Numbered from the stretch's first letter, positions 26,022 to 36,236 are shown. The stretch is 64,000 nucleotides of DNA from Pseudomonadota bacterium (GCA_018242255.1 JAFECH010000350.1:1-64000), one strand, 5' to 3'. Made by a program: numbers and translations. Notes: generated by a model from the sequence alone, not told the origin.

Positions 26022-28654
26022 TGCTCTGCATCCCCCGTCGCTTCGCGTATCAATTCGTCGGCCGCCGCTCGCAAAACAGCATCGCGATCCTGACCGTAGA
26101 CCAGCTCGATGCCGATCTCCAACAGCACCGGCACGGCGAGCGGCGACACATGGTCGAGAATTTGGTGCCTGATTCGGTTTTTTATGCGAGCGAGAAACGT
26201 GCCCAGTCGCTTGATATCGAGCAGGCCCGTGGCCGCGTCGGCCCACGCCGCCTCCAGCAGAAGGTGGTCCGGATCGTGGCGGCGCAGCACGTCGTAGATC
26301 AGGTCAGTCGAGATCGTCACTTGACGGCCGGATTTGACCTTGCCGGGGTGTCGGCGCTCGATCAACCCGGCGATCACGGCGGCGAGACGAAATGTGCGCT
26401 TCATCAGAGCGCTTTCGGCGAGCCACGCATCGAGGTCGTCGCCGAGCATGTCTTCGTCGAAGAGTTCGGCGAGCGACAGACGGCTGTTTGCAACGAGGTC
26501 GGATATATCTCGGTGTGTCCAAACCGCGAGGGCATAATCGTTCGCGACGAAGCCGATAGGCTGGGCGCCGATGCGGTCGAGGCGACGCGTCAGCAGCATG
26601 CCCAGCGTTTGGTGCGCGAGGCGGCCTTCGAACGGATAGGCGACGAGGAAGTGGCGGTTGCCGCGGGGGAAGGTTTCGACCAGCACCTCGTCGGGGGCGG
26701 GCATGACGGAAAATTCGGTCTGCAACTCGAGCCAATTGGCGACGGGGTTGGGAAGCGCCGACCAGACGCTCGGGTCGGCGAGCATATCGCGAACGCGTCG
26801 CGCGAGGTGCGTGGAAAGCGGGAACTTGCCGCCGTCGTAACTCGGCACCATAGGGTCTTCCGCGTTGGCGCGTGTGACGAAAACTTCGGTATCGCGGATG
26901 CCTTCAAAGCGCAGAACCTGTCCGGCGAAGACGAATGTGTCGCCGGGTGTCAGTTGTTCGGCGAAATATTCTTCGACTTCGCCCAGCACGCGTCCGTCCA
27001 TGCTCGGTAAGCGCTTAACGCCGCGATGGGCGAGAAGGCGTACCTTCAAATGCGGGGCATCGACGATGGTGCCGATGTTCAGGCGGTATTGCTGCGCTAT
27101 GGCAGGATTGGTGACGCGCAGCTTACCGTCGTCGGTCGGGCGGAGTTTCGCAAAACGTTCGTAGGAGCGCAGAGCGTAGCCGCCGGTCGAGACGAAATCG
27201 ACGGTGCGGTCGAACTGCTTGCGAGTCAGGCCTGCATAGGGGAGGGCGCAGCGGACTTCATCGAACAGGACGTCGGGATCGAACGGGGCCTCGCAGGCCA
27301 TGCCGAGTACGTGCTGAGCGAGAACGTCGAGCGCTCCGCTGCGTGAAAGCTGCGCGTCCTGATCTCCGGCTTCGGCGGCCTGCTGGGCGGCGCGGCATTC
27401 CAAGACCTCGAAGCGATTGCCGGGAACGAGGATCGCTTGTGAGGGCTCGTCGAGGCGGTGATTGGCGCGGCCGATGCGTTGCAGCAGGCGGCTTGCGCCT
27501 TTTGGCGCGCCGAGATGAATAACCAGATCGACGTCCCCCCAATCGATGCCGAGATCGAGCGTGGATGTCGCGACGACGGCGCGGAGGCGACCTTCGGCCA
27601 TAGCCGCTTCGACCTTCTTACGCTGGGCGGCATCGAGCGAGCCGTGATGCAGGCCGATCGGCAAATTGTCGTCGTTGATGCGCCAGAGTTCCTGGAAGGC
27701 ATATTCCGCTTGCATGCGGGTGTTGACGAAGATGAGCGAGAGTTTGTGCGCGCGGATCGCGTCATAGACTTCGTGCATGGCGTAGCGAGCGGTGTGGCCC
27801 GTCCAGGGAATATCCTTTTCAGCTTCGAGGATTTCGATGACGGGCTTGGCGCCGCCTTTGACGGTGACGAGATCGGCGAGGTTCGTCATCGTTTCGGGTT
27901 CGCTCTGCGCTACGAGGTAACCGCGCAATTCGCTCGGACGTGCGACCGTCGCCGACAGTCCGATGGTCATGACGTTCGGTGCGAGCTTTCTGAGGCGGGC
28001 GATGTCCAGCGCCAAGAGATCGCCGCGCTTTGAAGCCGCGAGGGCATGAAGCTCGTCAAGGATGATGGTGTCGAGATCGGCGAAAAGATATGGCGCGTCA
28101 GGGTGGCTTAGCAGCAGCGCAACCTGTTCGGGTGTCGTGAGCAGGATGTGCGGCGGCTTCACACGCTGACGCTGGCGGCGGGAGACGGACGTATCGCCGG
28201 TGCGTGTCTCCGTGCGGACCTGCAGGCCCATCTCTTCGATCGGCGTGTTGAGATTGCGCTCCACGTCGGCGGCCAACGCTTTGAGTGGAGAGATGTAGAG
28301 CGTGTAAAGTCCGGCGCCGGCTTTCTTTCGACCGCCACTATGGATCGAGATCAGGCTCGGCAGGAAACCGGCGAGCGTCTTACCAGCGCCGGTCGGGGCG
28401 ATGAGCAAGGTCGAGCGGCGTTCGCGGGCGGCTTGCAAAAGTGCGAGCTGATGCGGTCTCGGCGTCCAGCCGCGACGGGCGAACCAAGCCGAGATATCAG
28501 ATGGAAGAAGTGTCGGGTCTGGAGCAGCTTCAGCGCGAGGCGATTTCTTTTTAGCGGCAGGCGCGACCAATGCAGCGCTGCGCGGCTTTGACTTTGGGCG
28601 CCGGGCTGGCGGGCGCGCTTTTCGCGCGGGCTTGTCGGTGGTTTTACGCGGCAC
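26018..28654 (-). CDS. Ligase-associated DNA damage response DEXH-box helicase (Lhr-type)
   Basis: An 878-residue superfamily 2 helicase. After a ~45-residue basic, Lys/Arg/Pro-rich tail come the helicase motifs: PRPHQLALLQ (Q motif-like), APTGAGKTLAGFLP (Walker A), LDELHALAASKRGD (Walker B, DELH), GLSATVARP (motif III), HHGSLDAAQRKKVEAAMAEG, VVATSTLDLGIDWG and QRIGRANHR (motif VI). The C-terminal half is the Lhr-specific winged-helix and DUF region. It is a 3'-5' DNA translocase expected to act in repair with PdeM. The usual ligase gene is missing from this locus. Confidence 0.93.
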   Translation of the reverse strand: MPRKTTDKPARKARPPARRPKSKPRSAALVAPAAKKKSPRAEAAPDPTLLPSDISAWFARRGWTPRPHQLALLQAARERRSTLLIAPTGAGKTLAGFLPSLISIHSGGRKKAGAGLYTLYISPLKALAADVERNLNTPIEEMGLQVRTETRTGDTSVSRRQRQRVKPPHILLTTPEQVALLLSHPDAPYLFADLDTIILDELHALAASKRGDLLALDIARLRKLAPNVMTIGLSATVARPSELRGYLVAQSEPETMTNLADLVTVKGGAKPVIEILEAEKDIPWTGHTARYAMHEVYDAIRAHKLSLIFVNTRMQAEYAFQELWRINDDNLPIGLHHGSLDAAQRKKVEAAMAEGRLRAVVATSTLDLGIDWGDVDLVIHLGAPKGASRLLQRIGRANHRLDEPSQAILVPGNRFEVLECRAAQQAAEAGDQDAQLSRSGALDVLAQHVLGMACEAPFDPDVLFDEVRCALPYAGLTRKQFDRTVDFVSTGGYALRSYERFAKLRPTDDGKLRVTNPAIAQQYRLNIGTIVDAPHLKVRLLAHRGVKRLPSMDGRVLGEVEEYFAEQLTPGDTFVFAGQVLRFEGIRDTEVFVTRANAEDPMVPSYDGGKFPLSTHLARRVRDMLADPSVWSALPNPVANWLELQTEFSVMPAPDEVLVETFPRGNRHFLVAYPFEGRLAHQTLGMLLTRRLDRIGAQPIGFVANDYALAVWTHRDISDLVANSRLSLAELFDEDMLGDDLDAWLAESALMKRTFRLAAVIAGLIERRHPGKVKSGRQVTISTDLIYDVLRRHDPDHLLLEAAWADAATGLLDIKRLGTFLARIKNRIRHQILDHVSPLAVPVLLEIGIELVYGQDRDAVLRAAADELIREATGDAEQ

Positions 28655-28712
28655 GTATCAGACTTCGTTGCGATGAGCGTTCGACTGTCCCGTTCCCGCG
28701 GATAATCTACCT

Positions 28713-29810
28713 CTAAAGCGGCTGCTTCGCCCAGTAGTCGGCGTGGCGGCCACGGATCGCGGCGAGACTCGACTGGCCGCTGCTTTTCAGGGCATCAGTG
28801 AGTGCGGACTTGATCTCACCGATGAGACTTGGCCCTTCGTACACAAGACCCGTATAGAGCTGCAACAATGTGGCGCCTGCTTCGATTTTTTCCAGGGCTT
28901 GTTTGCCGGAGCCAATGCCGCCTATGCCGATGAGCGGAATTTTGCCGTCGGTTGCCTTATAGACCCGGGCAAGCATTGCTGTCGAACGCGCAAACAGCGG
29001 CTGACCCGACAGGCCGCCTGCCTCGTGCGCTAACGGCGATTTGACGCCGTTGCGGGTCAGCGTCGTGTTCGAAACGGCGATGCCATCGACCCGGTGCGCG
29101 ATGAGGCGATCGACGATCGGCGCGATGTCGGCTTCGGCGATGTCGGGGGCAATCTTGACGACGATCGGGCGGCGCAACGCTCCATCTTTGACCAGCCGAG
29201 TACGTGTGGACATGATCCGCGTCAGAAGTTCGTCAAGAGCTTCCGGCGCCTGGAGGTCGCGCAAGCCCGGCGTGTTGGGCGAGGAGATGTTGACGGTGAA
29301 ATAACTGGCGAGGGACGTGAATCGCACCAGTCCCAGAACGTAATCTTCGCCGCGGTCGTCGCTGTCTTTGTTCGCGCCGATGTTGACGCCGACGATGCCG
29401 CCGCGATCTCGCCTCGCTTCGAGGCGGCCGAGTGCGGCGTGGTGGCCGCCGTTGTTGAAGCCGAGCCGGTTGATCAGCGCATTGTCTTCGATGAGCCGGA
29501 ATACACGCGGGCGTGAATTTCCGCTCTGCGGTTTCGGTGTTACCGTACCAACTTCGGCAAAGCCGCAGCCCATCCCCAGGACTGCATCGGGTACGCGCGC
29601 GTCTTTATCGTAGCCGGCGGCGATGCCGATGGGGTTGGGGAATTCAAGACCAAAGACGGATTGCGCCAGCACGCGATCGTCGGTTGTGAGTGGGCGCGGG
29701 TAAACTCCGCATTCCAATGCCTTGAGGGAAGCCTCATGCGCTTCTTCGGGTGCGAGCGCGAAAAGCGCGGAGCGCGCGAAGCGGTAAAAGGTTTTCAGCA
29801 CGCGAACCAT
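28713..29810 (-). CDS. pyrD: Dihydroorotate dehydrogenase (quinone), class 2
   Basis: A 365-residue flavoprotein. The ~40-residue N-terminal helix pair (FYRFARSALFALAPEEAHEAS) is the membrane/quinone-binding extension of class 2 enzymes. The barrel follows with FPNPIGIAAGYDKDARVP, GFAEVGTVTPKPQSGN, RLGFNNGGHHAAL, the active-site region VNISSPNTPGLR, and the FMN-phosphate loop IGIGGIGSG. It oxidises dihydroorotate to orotate in pyrimidine synthesis and passes electrons to quinone. Its start overlaps the DUF952 stop by 16 bases. Confidence 0.96.
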   Translation of the reverse strand: MVRVLKTFYRFARSALFALAPEEAHEASLKALECGVYPRPLTTDDRVLAQSVFGLEFPNPIGIAAGYDKDARVPDAVLGMGCGFAEVGTVTPKPQSGNSRPRVFRLIEDNALINRLGFNNGGHHAALGRLEARRDRGGIVGVNIGANKDSDDRGEDYVLGLVRFTSLASYFTVNISSPNTPGLRDLQAPEALDELLTRIMSTRTRLVKDGALRRPIVVKIAPDIAEADIAPIVDRLIAHRVDGIAVSNTTLTRNGVKSPLAHEAGGLSGQPLFARSTAMLARVYKATDGKIPLIGIGGIGSGKQALEKIEAGATLLQLYTGLVYEGPSLIGEIKSALTDALKSSGQSSLAAIRGRHADYWAKQPL

Positions 29811-30148
29811 TCCTCGTCAATTCGTGGTATGCTGTTCTCGTCGTTTTGAAGCCGACGCTGCCACAGCGCTTCGGAGACAGATAAGCTGCCGTAGAGGTGC
29901 GGAAAAAGATCGCCGCCGCGGGATTGTTCCCATTTGAGTTCGGGGCCTAACGACGAGGCCTCAAACGCGATGAGAACAAGATCGCCTTTGTCTTTGAAAT
30001 GTTTTTCTAATGTGCCGCGAAGCTGGTGTTGCGACGAAAGATGTATGAAGCCATCGCGACGATCGTCTGCCGATCCGGTATATACTCCATCAATGGTTGC
30101 TTTAGACCATTCACGATCGGTGACAATTTTGAATACGATTTGGTTCAT
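29795..30148 (-). CDS. DUF952 family protein
   Basis: A 117-residue protein of the DUF952 family. It contains the usual VFKIVTDREWSKA start, DRRDGFIHLSSQHQLRGTLEKHF, LVLIAFEASSLG and FPHLYGSLSVSEALWQ. The fold is similar to ADP-ribosyltransferase-like small proteins, but no activity is established. It is commonly encoded just before pyrD in alphaproteobacteria, as here, with overlapping ends. The ATG at 30148 fits the family start; the frame to 30262 is not needed. Confidence 0.88.
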   Translation of the reverse strand: MNQIVFKIVTDREWSKATIDGVYTGSADDRRDGFIHLSSQHQLRGTLEKHFKDKGDLVLIAFEASSLGPELKWEQSRGGDLFPHLYGSLSVSEALWQRRLQNDENSIPRIDEEWFAC

Positions 30149-30343
30149 TGCAGAGTTTGAATTTTGATGGCGTTCTCTCACTGATATCATTACGCCGCAG
30201 CGACACGCGGTGGCGTGGCGCCGATGCAAGGCCGTTGCTATCACGGCTGCAGACGCGTGCAACCCGATTCATGTGTCGCGGGTTTTGGATTCGGGTCGCG
30301 GGGATGCGGTTCCTGCGAATGGCAGATAGAGGTCTTCGTTTTC

Positions 30344-32131
30344 GTGTATCCAACGGCGTCGCTAACGATTTCGGAACTGTTCTTCGGACCCTATCTGTTG
30401 AACATTCCGCTATTCCAACGTCCGTACTCGTGGGGACGGGAGCAGGCTGAGCAGCTTCTCGATGATCTGATGGAGGCCGCGGGCGTCTGCTCGGGCGGCG
30501 AAGCCGATCAGACTTATTTTCTCGGCGCGGTCGTACTGATGGACGCTCCGGGTGCGGAGACTTCCAAGCTTACCCCGAAAATGACCCCTCGTGAGTTCGG
30601 AGTGATCGACGGGCAGCAGCGGCTCGTCACGCTGATGACGCTGCTTGCCGTGTTACGCGATCTCGAGACCGATACGCGCAAGCCGCTCGCCAAGCGCGTG
30701 CATAATATGCTGATCGCGCAACTGGGTACGCGTTTTTTCCGTACCGAACGGTTTCGAATGCACCTTTCGACTCGCGAGCGGGCCGTTTTTGAAGATCACA
30801 TTTTGCTGCCTGGAAGCTCGGTCCTGCCGACCTATCTCGCCGCGCCGTCTTTGCCGGAAGCGACGCTGCTGGAGGTGCGTGACCGCTTCAAGGCCGTTTT
30901 GTCCGAATTGACGAATACGGCTCGACGAACGCTGGCCGATTTCATCGCCGATAGCTGTTATGTGGTCGTGATCGTCGGCAACGACATCGACCGTTCGCAC
31001 CAAATGTTCGTGGTGTTGAACGAGCGTGGTAAGAAACTGCAACGCAACGACATCCTGAAGTCCGACATTCTGGCGCGCATGTCGACGAGCGACGCCAAGT
31101 GGGCGGTCGAGATGTGGGATGACGTGAGCCTAGCTCTCGGCGAAGGGTTCGAGCCGTTCTTCGGCCACCTGCGCACGATCTATGGCCATGGCCGTCTGCA
31201 AATCGTTTCCGGCGTGCGACAAGTAATTCGCGACAGTGGCGGGTCTGAAGCGTTCTTCAAGGACGTGTTCCTGCCGTTTGCGAAATCGTATGTTCTGGTC
31301 AGGAATAACGGTGCAGACGTGCTGCCGCACGGCATGCGGCGGACGCTCACTTATCTCAATCGGCTGCCTGAGGCCGACTGGGCTCCTGCGGCAATCGTCG
31401 CGCTGAAAGATTGGAAGCAGGATCCGCAGCGCGCTGCCTTTTTGCTGGACGAGATCGAACGACTGGCGATGCTGACGCGGTTGCTCTGCGCCGGGTCCGG
31501 CAAGCGCGTGCGCCGCTTTGCGGAACTTATCAAAGTCATGAGGTCCGGCGTGCCGATCGACGCGTCGCATCCGGTTCTGCAGATGTCGCGCGATGAAGTT
31601 CGTGGTGTCGCCTTTCACCTCAAGGATTTCCACAAACGCAACCCGAAGGTTTGCAAGCTGCTTCTGATGCGGCTCGGCGATGAGCTGGCAGGCGAGATGG
31701 ATTTGGTCGATCCAGATCTCTACACGATAGAGCACGTGCTGCCGCAGCGCCCGGCGGCGTCCAGCCCGTGGCGTCAGAAGTTTTCCAGTTCGGAAGAGCG
31801 CGCGCAGCTCGTCGAGAGCCTCGGCAATCTCGTGCTGATCACCCAGCAGGAGAACGACCGGGCACGCAATGCCTCGTGGGACGACAAGAAGCAGATCTAT
31901 GCCAAGGCTTCGAACCGGGTGCCGCTGCTTGCGATCACGCGCGACGTTCTAGGCGAAACCGAGTGGCGCAAAGAGCAGATCGAAGAGCGCGAGTTGCGGC
32001 TCATCGGATTGATCGACAAGCTCTGGCGGATCGACCTTGTTGGGCATCGGCAGGGCGTACGCCCGCCGCCGCTCAAGCCTGTCGATGTGGAGATTGACGA
32101 GCCGACCGAGCCGCTACGGCATCTCGCTTAA
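30344..32131 (+). CDS. DUF262/DUF1524 protein (GmrSD-like, type IV restriction-related)
   Basis: A ~595-residue protein. The DUF262 N-terminal domain has the characteristic YLLNIPLFQRPYSWGREQAEQLLDDL and the catalytic-type FGVIDGQQRLVTL motif. The DUF1524 C-terminal domain has YTIEHVLPQ (an HNH-like His) and LGNLVLITQQENDRARNASWDDKK. This is the GmrSD fusion layout: a nucleotide-hydrolysing DUF262 part and an HNH nuclease part that restricts modified DNA in known members. The frame is open from an ATG at 30215, but the first 43 residues are Cys-rich and unlike the family. A GTG at 30344 with AGAGGT upstream is my preferred start. No methylase or other defence gene is adjacent. Confidence 0.82.
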   Translation: MYPTASLTISELFFGPYLLNIPLFQRPYSWGREQAEQLLDDLMEAAGVCSGGEADQTYFLGAVVLMDAPGAETSKLTPKMTPREFGVIDGQQRLVTLMTLLAVLRDLETDTRKPLAKRVHNMLIAQLGTRFFRTERFRMHLSTRERAVFEDHILLPGSSVLPTYLAAPSLPEATLLEVRDRFKAVLSELTNTARRTLADFIADSCYVVVIVGNDIDRSHQMFVVLNERGKKLQRNDILKSDILARMSTSDAKWAVEMWDDVSLALGEGFEPFFGHLRTIYGHGRLQIVSGVRQVIRDSGGSEAFFKDVFLPFAKSYVLVRNNGADVLPHGMRRTLTYLNRLPEADWAPAAIVALKDWKQDPQRAAFLLDEIERLAMLTRLLCAGSGKRVRRFAELIKVMRSGVPIDASHPVLQMSRDEVRGVAFHLKDFHKRNPKVCKLLLMRLGDELAGEMDLVDPDLYTIEHVLPQRPAASSPWRQKFSSSEERAQLVESLGNLVLITQQENDRARNASWDDKKQIYAKASNRVPLLAITRDVLGETEWRKEQIEERELRLIGLIDKLWRIDLVGHRQGVRPPPLKPVDVEIDEPTEPLRHLA

Positions 32132-32152
32132 AGGGAACGGGCTACTCGGCGT

Positions 32153-33805
32153 TCAAGCGGCGGCAAGTTCGCCGCCTATCGCTTTCGTAATCAGTGCGCG
32201 CGTTTCCGGAATACCGTACAGCGCAACGAAGGTACCGAGACGCGGACCGCGCTCCTGGCCAAGCAGGATTTCATAGATCGCCTGGAACCAATCGAGCTTC
32301 ACGCCGGGACCGCCGCTCGGGCTGGTCTTGGTCGTGTCCTGATAGCGCGGGATAGCACGGCCGACATCGAGCAGCGCGTTCTGAATTGTGTCGCCGTCGG
32401 CATCGGGCGGTAGCGCAGCAAGCGCGGCGTCGAGGCTCTTGAGTGCTTCGATCTCGACGTCGTCGGGCGCACGGAACTTCTTTGTCGGCTTGACGAAATC
32501 TTCGTAGTAACGGATCGCGTAACCGGCGAGCTTGTCGAGGATCGGCGCGTTCTCGGGTTCGGCGCCTGGCGCGTAGCGGCGCAGGAATCCCCACAGCACA
32601 TCCTTGGTGTGGGCGTGCGAGACGGACACGAGGTTGAGTAGCAGGCCGAACGTCACCGGGATTTCTGGCTTCGGAGGCGTCCCAGCATGAATGTGCCAGA
32701 CCGGATTGTCGATTTGCTGCTTGGAGTCCTGCTTCGGGAACGACGACAGGAACTGTAGATATTCATCGACGGCGCGCGGGATGACGTCGAAGTAAAGGCG
32801 CTTGGCGCTGCGCGGCTTCTGAAACATGAACAGCGCGAGGCTTTCGGGCGAGGCGTACGTCAGCCATTCGTCGATAGTCAGGCCGTTGCCGCGCGACTTC
32901 GAAATCTTCTCGCCCTTGTCGTCTAAGAACAGTTCATAGACGTAATGCTGCGGAGCCACGCCGCCGAGGATCTCGCAGATCTTGTCGTAGATCGGCGCGT
33001 TGGTCTGGTGGTCCTTGCCGAACATTTCGAAGTCGACGCCGAGCGCGACCCATCGCATGCCGAAGTCGGGCTTCCATTGCAGCTTCACGCGCCCGCCAGT
33101 GACCGGCAGGGTGACGTCTCGGCCATCTTCGTCGGCGAATGTGATGGTGCCGTCCTTGGCGTTCACTTCCTTCATGGGCACATAAAGGATGCGGCCGCTT
33201 GTCGGCGAGATCGGCAGGAAAGGGCTGTACGTTGCCTGACGCTCCGGGCCAAGCGTCGGCAACATGACCTTCATGATGGCGTCATAGCGTTCGACGGCGC
33301 GCAGCAGCATGTCGTCGAAGCGCCCGGCCTTGTAGTATTCGGTCGCGCTCGCGAACTCGTATTCGAAACCGAAGGTATCGAGGAAGCGGCGGAGCATGGC
33401 GTTGTTGTGATCGCCGAAGCTCGCAAAGTCACCGCCGAAGGGATTTGGGACCGTCGTCAGCGGCATCTGCAGATAGGGTTCGAGCGCCTTCCGGTCCGGA
33501 ACGTTCTCCGGAATCTTGCGCATGCCGTCCATGTCATCGGAGAAGCAGAGAAGGCGCGTCTTGCGCTTGCCCTCCGTGAGCGTCTCGAAGGCATGGCGCA
33601 CCATCGTCGTGCGCGCGACCTCGCCAAACGTACCGATGTGCGGCAGGCCCGATGGTCCATAGCCTGTCTCGAACAAGACCGTCTTGGTGTCGCCTCCGGG
33701 AATCTTCTCCAGACGCTTGAGCAGCCGGCGCGCTTCTTCGAACGGCCAAGCCTTGGAGTCGGCGCTGGCGGTGGACTGCTCGGGCGTGAAGACAAGTGCG
33801 GTCAT
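32153..33805 (-). CDS. lysK: Lysyl-tRNA synthetase, class I
   Basis: A 550-residue class I aminoacyl-tRNA synthetase specific for lysine, the archaeal-type enzyme also found in many alphaproteobacteria. The HIGH-type motif is [10 protein letters not shown] (His56), and the KMSKS-type loop is KISKS at about residues 299-303. Other family blocks are [25 protein letters not shown] and [13 protein letters not shown]. It charges tRNA-Lys in the cytoplasm. The C-terminal helix-bundle domain is complete. The gene is convergent with the DUF262 gene 21 bases away. Confidence 0.97.
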   Translation of the reverse strand: MTALVFTPEQSTASADSKAWPFEEARRLLKRLEKIPGGDTKTVLFETGYGPSGLPHIGTFGEVARTTMVRHAFETLTEGKRKTRLLCFSDDMDGMRKIPENVPDRKALEPYLQMPLTTVPNPFGGDFASFGDHNNAMLRRFLDTFGFEYEFASATEYYKAGRFDDMLLRAVERYDAIMKVMLPTLGPERQATYSPFLPISPTSGRILYVPMKEVNAKDGTITFADEDGRDVTLPVTGGRVKLQWKPDFGMRWVALGVDFEMFGKDHQTNAPIYDKICEILGGVAPQHYVYELFLDDKGEKISKSRGNGLTIDEWLTYASPESLALFMFQKPRSAKRLYFDVIPRAVDEYLQFLSSFPKQDSKQQIDNPVWHIHAGTPPKPEIPVTFGLLLNLVSVSHAHTKDVLWGFLRRYAPGAEPENAPILDKLAGYAIRYYEDFVKPTKKFRAPDDVEIEALKSLDAALAALPPDADGDTIQNALLDVGRAIPRYQDTTKTSPSGGPGVKLDWFQAIYEILLGQERGPRLGTFVALYGIPETRALITKAIGGELAAA

Positions 33806-33871
33806 CGGTGTACTGCTGCTTTGTGGTGAGGTGATCGAAGGCGCGCACCCTAGGTGTGCCGGGGGGAAGCG

Positions 33872-34582
33872 TCAACGCGCCTCAGAAATCCTCGCGACAA
33901 ATGCCGCAACGGCATCGGCCGCCGCTGCAAGATTTCCCTTGCGCGTGAAGCCCGACGCGCCGCGCGGCCCGAAATCATGGTCGCCGTCGTTCATCCAGGA
34001 GAGCTTAATTTTGCGAGAAAGTCGATATTCCGAGACTTCGGCGTGGCTGCCAAACGGATCGCGCTCGCCTTGGACAATCAGGGCGGGGCAACGCAGGTCT
34101 TTCAGGTGCTCGGTCCGTAGCTGATCGGGCTTGCCGGGCGGATGGAACGGGTAGCCGAGGCAGACGAGGCCGGCGATCGTCTTTTTCTCGTAGAGTTCGT
34201 CGGCGATGAGGCTTGCGACGCGGCCGCCAAGCGATTTGCCTCCGATCACGAGATTGGCGCGTGGATAGTCGGTTCGGATGGCATCGACGCACGCGCGATA
34301 TTCGTCAACGAGGGCTTCCGCACGCGGCGGCGGGCGCTTCGGTCCACCGGTGCGGCGTCCGGCCATGTAGGCGAATTCAAACAGGGTGAGAGACAGGTCG
34401 CGTTCTTCGAGCCGTTCGGCCATCGCTTCCAGGAACGGCGAACTTATCCCCGCGCCTGCGCCATGCGCTAAGATCAGGCGTGTGCCGGCCGCAGCACTTC
34501 CGCGGTCGATACGGAAAGCCGGAATTTCTGGCGATACGGCCTTTTGTGCCGTCTTTCCAGATTGTTTTTGAACGCGGGTCAT
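33872..34582 (-). CDS. Alpha/beta hydrolase of the KANL3/Tex30 type
   Basis: A 236-residue alpha/beta hydrolase. It has LILAHGAGAGISSPF (oxyanion region), the nucleophile elbow GGKSLGGR, LVCLGYPFHPPGKP, an acidic residue in VQGERDPFG and the catalytic His in DGDHDFGP. This combination is that of the KANL3/Tex30-like hydrolase family, related to dienelactone hydrolase; the substrate is unknown. The ATG at 34582 begins a short basic N-terminal tail, and the open frame further upstream (to 34837) crosses the divergent mepA gene and is rejected. Confidence 0.85.
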   Translation of the reverse strand: MTRVQKQSGKTAQKAVSPEIPAFRIDRGSAAAGTRLILAHGAGAGISSPFLEAMAERLEERDLSLTLFEFAYMAGRRTGGPKRPPPRAEALVDEYRACVDAIRTDYPRANLVIGGKSLGGRVASLIADELYEKKTIAGLVCLGYPFHPPGKPDQLRTEHLKDLRCPALIVQGERDPFGSHAEVSEYRLSRKIKLSWMNDGDHDFGPRGASGFTRKGNLAAAADAVAAFVARISEAR

Positions 34583-34757
34583 GGTGGTCACGATACGAAA
34601 AGAACGAGCTGATACAGTGCCGACAGATGGCGCACCAGCGATATTGCAGGGCGTGGATGTGACAGGTGCGCCCTTGCGTCTTAAAATTGCAGTCCGCGTC
34701 TGATTTTCGCCCGAGATTGAGCTAAAGTAGAAGTCATGAGGTAAACGGGGACGAAGC

Positions 34758-36236
34758 ATGAGAGCCGCAAGGGTATTGGCGCTCGCGGTCGTCTGCGCAT
34801 CGGCGGCGATTGGTTTGCCGAGTTTGGTTGGTTTCATACAGCCGTCGCAGGCGGAATCCGCGCAGGGTGCTGCGTCCGGTCAGAGCGACGACGCGATCGA
34901 TGTTCCGTCGGCGCCGGATCCCTCGAAAGGCTCGACGCTGCCTGCTTTCGTGGCGCAGCCGCAGGCGTTGACCCAGTCCGATTCCGAGCCGAGCGAACCG
35001 CCGGGTGACGACGCCGAGGCGCCAGCGGCGCCGGCCGACGCCTCTTCTTCCGCCTCCGGCACAACGACGACAGGCTCGGTCTCCGATAAGTCCGATCCCG
35101 CGAGCGCCGCACCTGTGCCTGCTCAATCCGCGAAGAAGCCACCGGTTTCGATCAAGGTCAAAATCAAGGTTGAACCAATTCCAGGTCTGACGTCGCCGAA
35201 GAAGCCGACATGGCCGACCATTATCGGCGCGAAGTCGCTGTTCGGCGAAGCCAAGAAGCCCGCGCCGATGGCGGCGCGCTCGATCGGCAGTTATTCGCGC
35301 GGGTGTCTGGCGGGCGGTGTGCCGCTGCCGATCGACGGCCCGGCTTGGCAGGAAATGCGACTCTCGCGCAATCGCAACTGGGGCAATCCGGTGTTGATCG
35401 CGCTGATCGAGCGGTTTGCCAAGGATGCGCAGAAGCTCGACGGCTGGCCGGGGTTGCTCGTCGGTGATATCGCGCAGCCGCGCGGCGGTCCGATGGTGAC
35501 CGGGCATGCCAGCCACCAGATTGGTCTTGATGCGGACTTTTGGCTGACGCCGATGCCCAAGAAACGGCTCACCCGGAAAGAACGCGAGACGCTCAACGCA
35601 ACATCAATGCTCGATGACACCGGATTGAAAGTCGATCCGAAGGTGTTCACGTCAAAGCAGGTAGCGCTCATCAAGCGCGCGGCGTCGTATCCGGAGGTCG
35701 AGCGGATTTTCGTTCATCCGGCGATCAAGAAAGCGCTATGCGAGGTCGCTGGCACGGACCGCAAGTGGCTCGGTAAAGTGCGACCGTGGTACGGTCATTA
35801 CTATCACTTCCACATGCGCATTAAATGCCCGCCGGGTTCAAGTGGATGCACGCCGCAAGCGCCGCCAACGGGGGACGATGGTTGCGGCAAGGAAGTGACG
35901 CAGTGGTTGGCGAAGGTCATTCCGGCCAAGGGGCCGCCGCCTGCGCCGCGCCCGCCAGGGCCGCCGAGGGCGCCGAGCCCACCAATCATGCTCGCGGATT
36001 TGCCGAAGGAGTGTCAGGTGGTGCTGGCGTCTGGGCCTGATCCGATCAAAATTCCGCCGGCGGCCTTGATGACAAGGGTGCAAGTGAAGAAAGCGCTGGC
36101 CAAGGCGGCCGCCGTAAACATGGCTCTCTACAAGGCGTCGACCGCCGCGAGCGCCAAAGGTTCGCCGGCAGAACTCGCGAAGAGCCCGGCGCTGCGTCCG
36201 CATATGCATAAAGCTGAGACGGCTGATCCGAAGTAG
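34758..36236 (+). CDS. mepA: Penicillin-insensitive murein endopeptidase (MepA, peptidase M74) with long extensions
   Basis: A 492-residue exported protein. After a signal peptide (LALAVVCASAAIGLPSLVG) comes a ~120-residue Ser/Ala/Pro-rich disordered region, then the M74 domain at about residues 180-365. The zinc-site motifs are GHASHQIGLDADFW (His and Asp) and YYHFHMRIKC; Cys pairs typical of the family follow (CPPGSSGC, DDGCGKE). The enzyme cleaves D-Ala-mDAP cross-links of peptidoglycan. Classical MepA is about 270 residues, so both the N-terminal linker and the ~90-residue Pro/Ala-rich C-terminal tail are extras. A close M15-like or extensin-type relative is less likely. Confidence 0.9.
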   Translation: MRAARVLALAVVCASAAIGLPSLVGFIQPSQAESAQGAASGQSDDAIDVPSAPDPSKGSTLPAFVAQPQALTQSDSEPSEPPGDDAEAPAAPADASSSASGTTTTGSVSDKSDPASAAPVPAQSAKKPPVSIKVKIKVEPIPGLTSPKKPTWPTIIGAKSLFGEAKKPAPMAARSIGSYSRGCLAGGVPLPIDGPAWQEMRLSRNRNWGNPVLIALIERFAKDAQKLDGWPGLLVGDIAQPRGGPMVTGHASHQIGLDADFWLTPMPKKRLTRKERETLNATSMLDDTGLKVDPKVFTSKQVALIKRAASYPEVERIFVHPAIKKALCEVAGTDRKWLGKVRPWYGHYYHFHMRIKCPPGSSGCTPQAPPTGDDGCGKEVTQWLAKVIPAKGPPPAPRPPGPPRAPSPPIMLADLPKECQVVLASGPDPIKIPPAALMTRVQVKKALAKAAAVNMALYKASTAASAKGSPAELAKSPALRPHMHKAETADPK

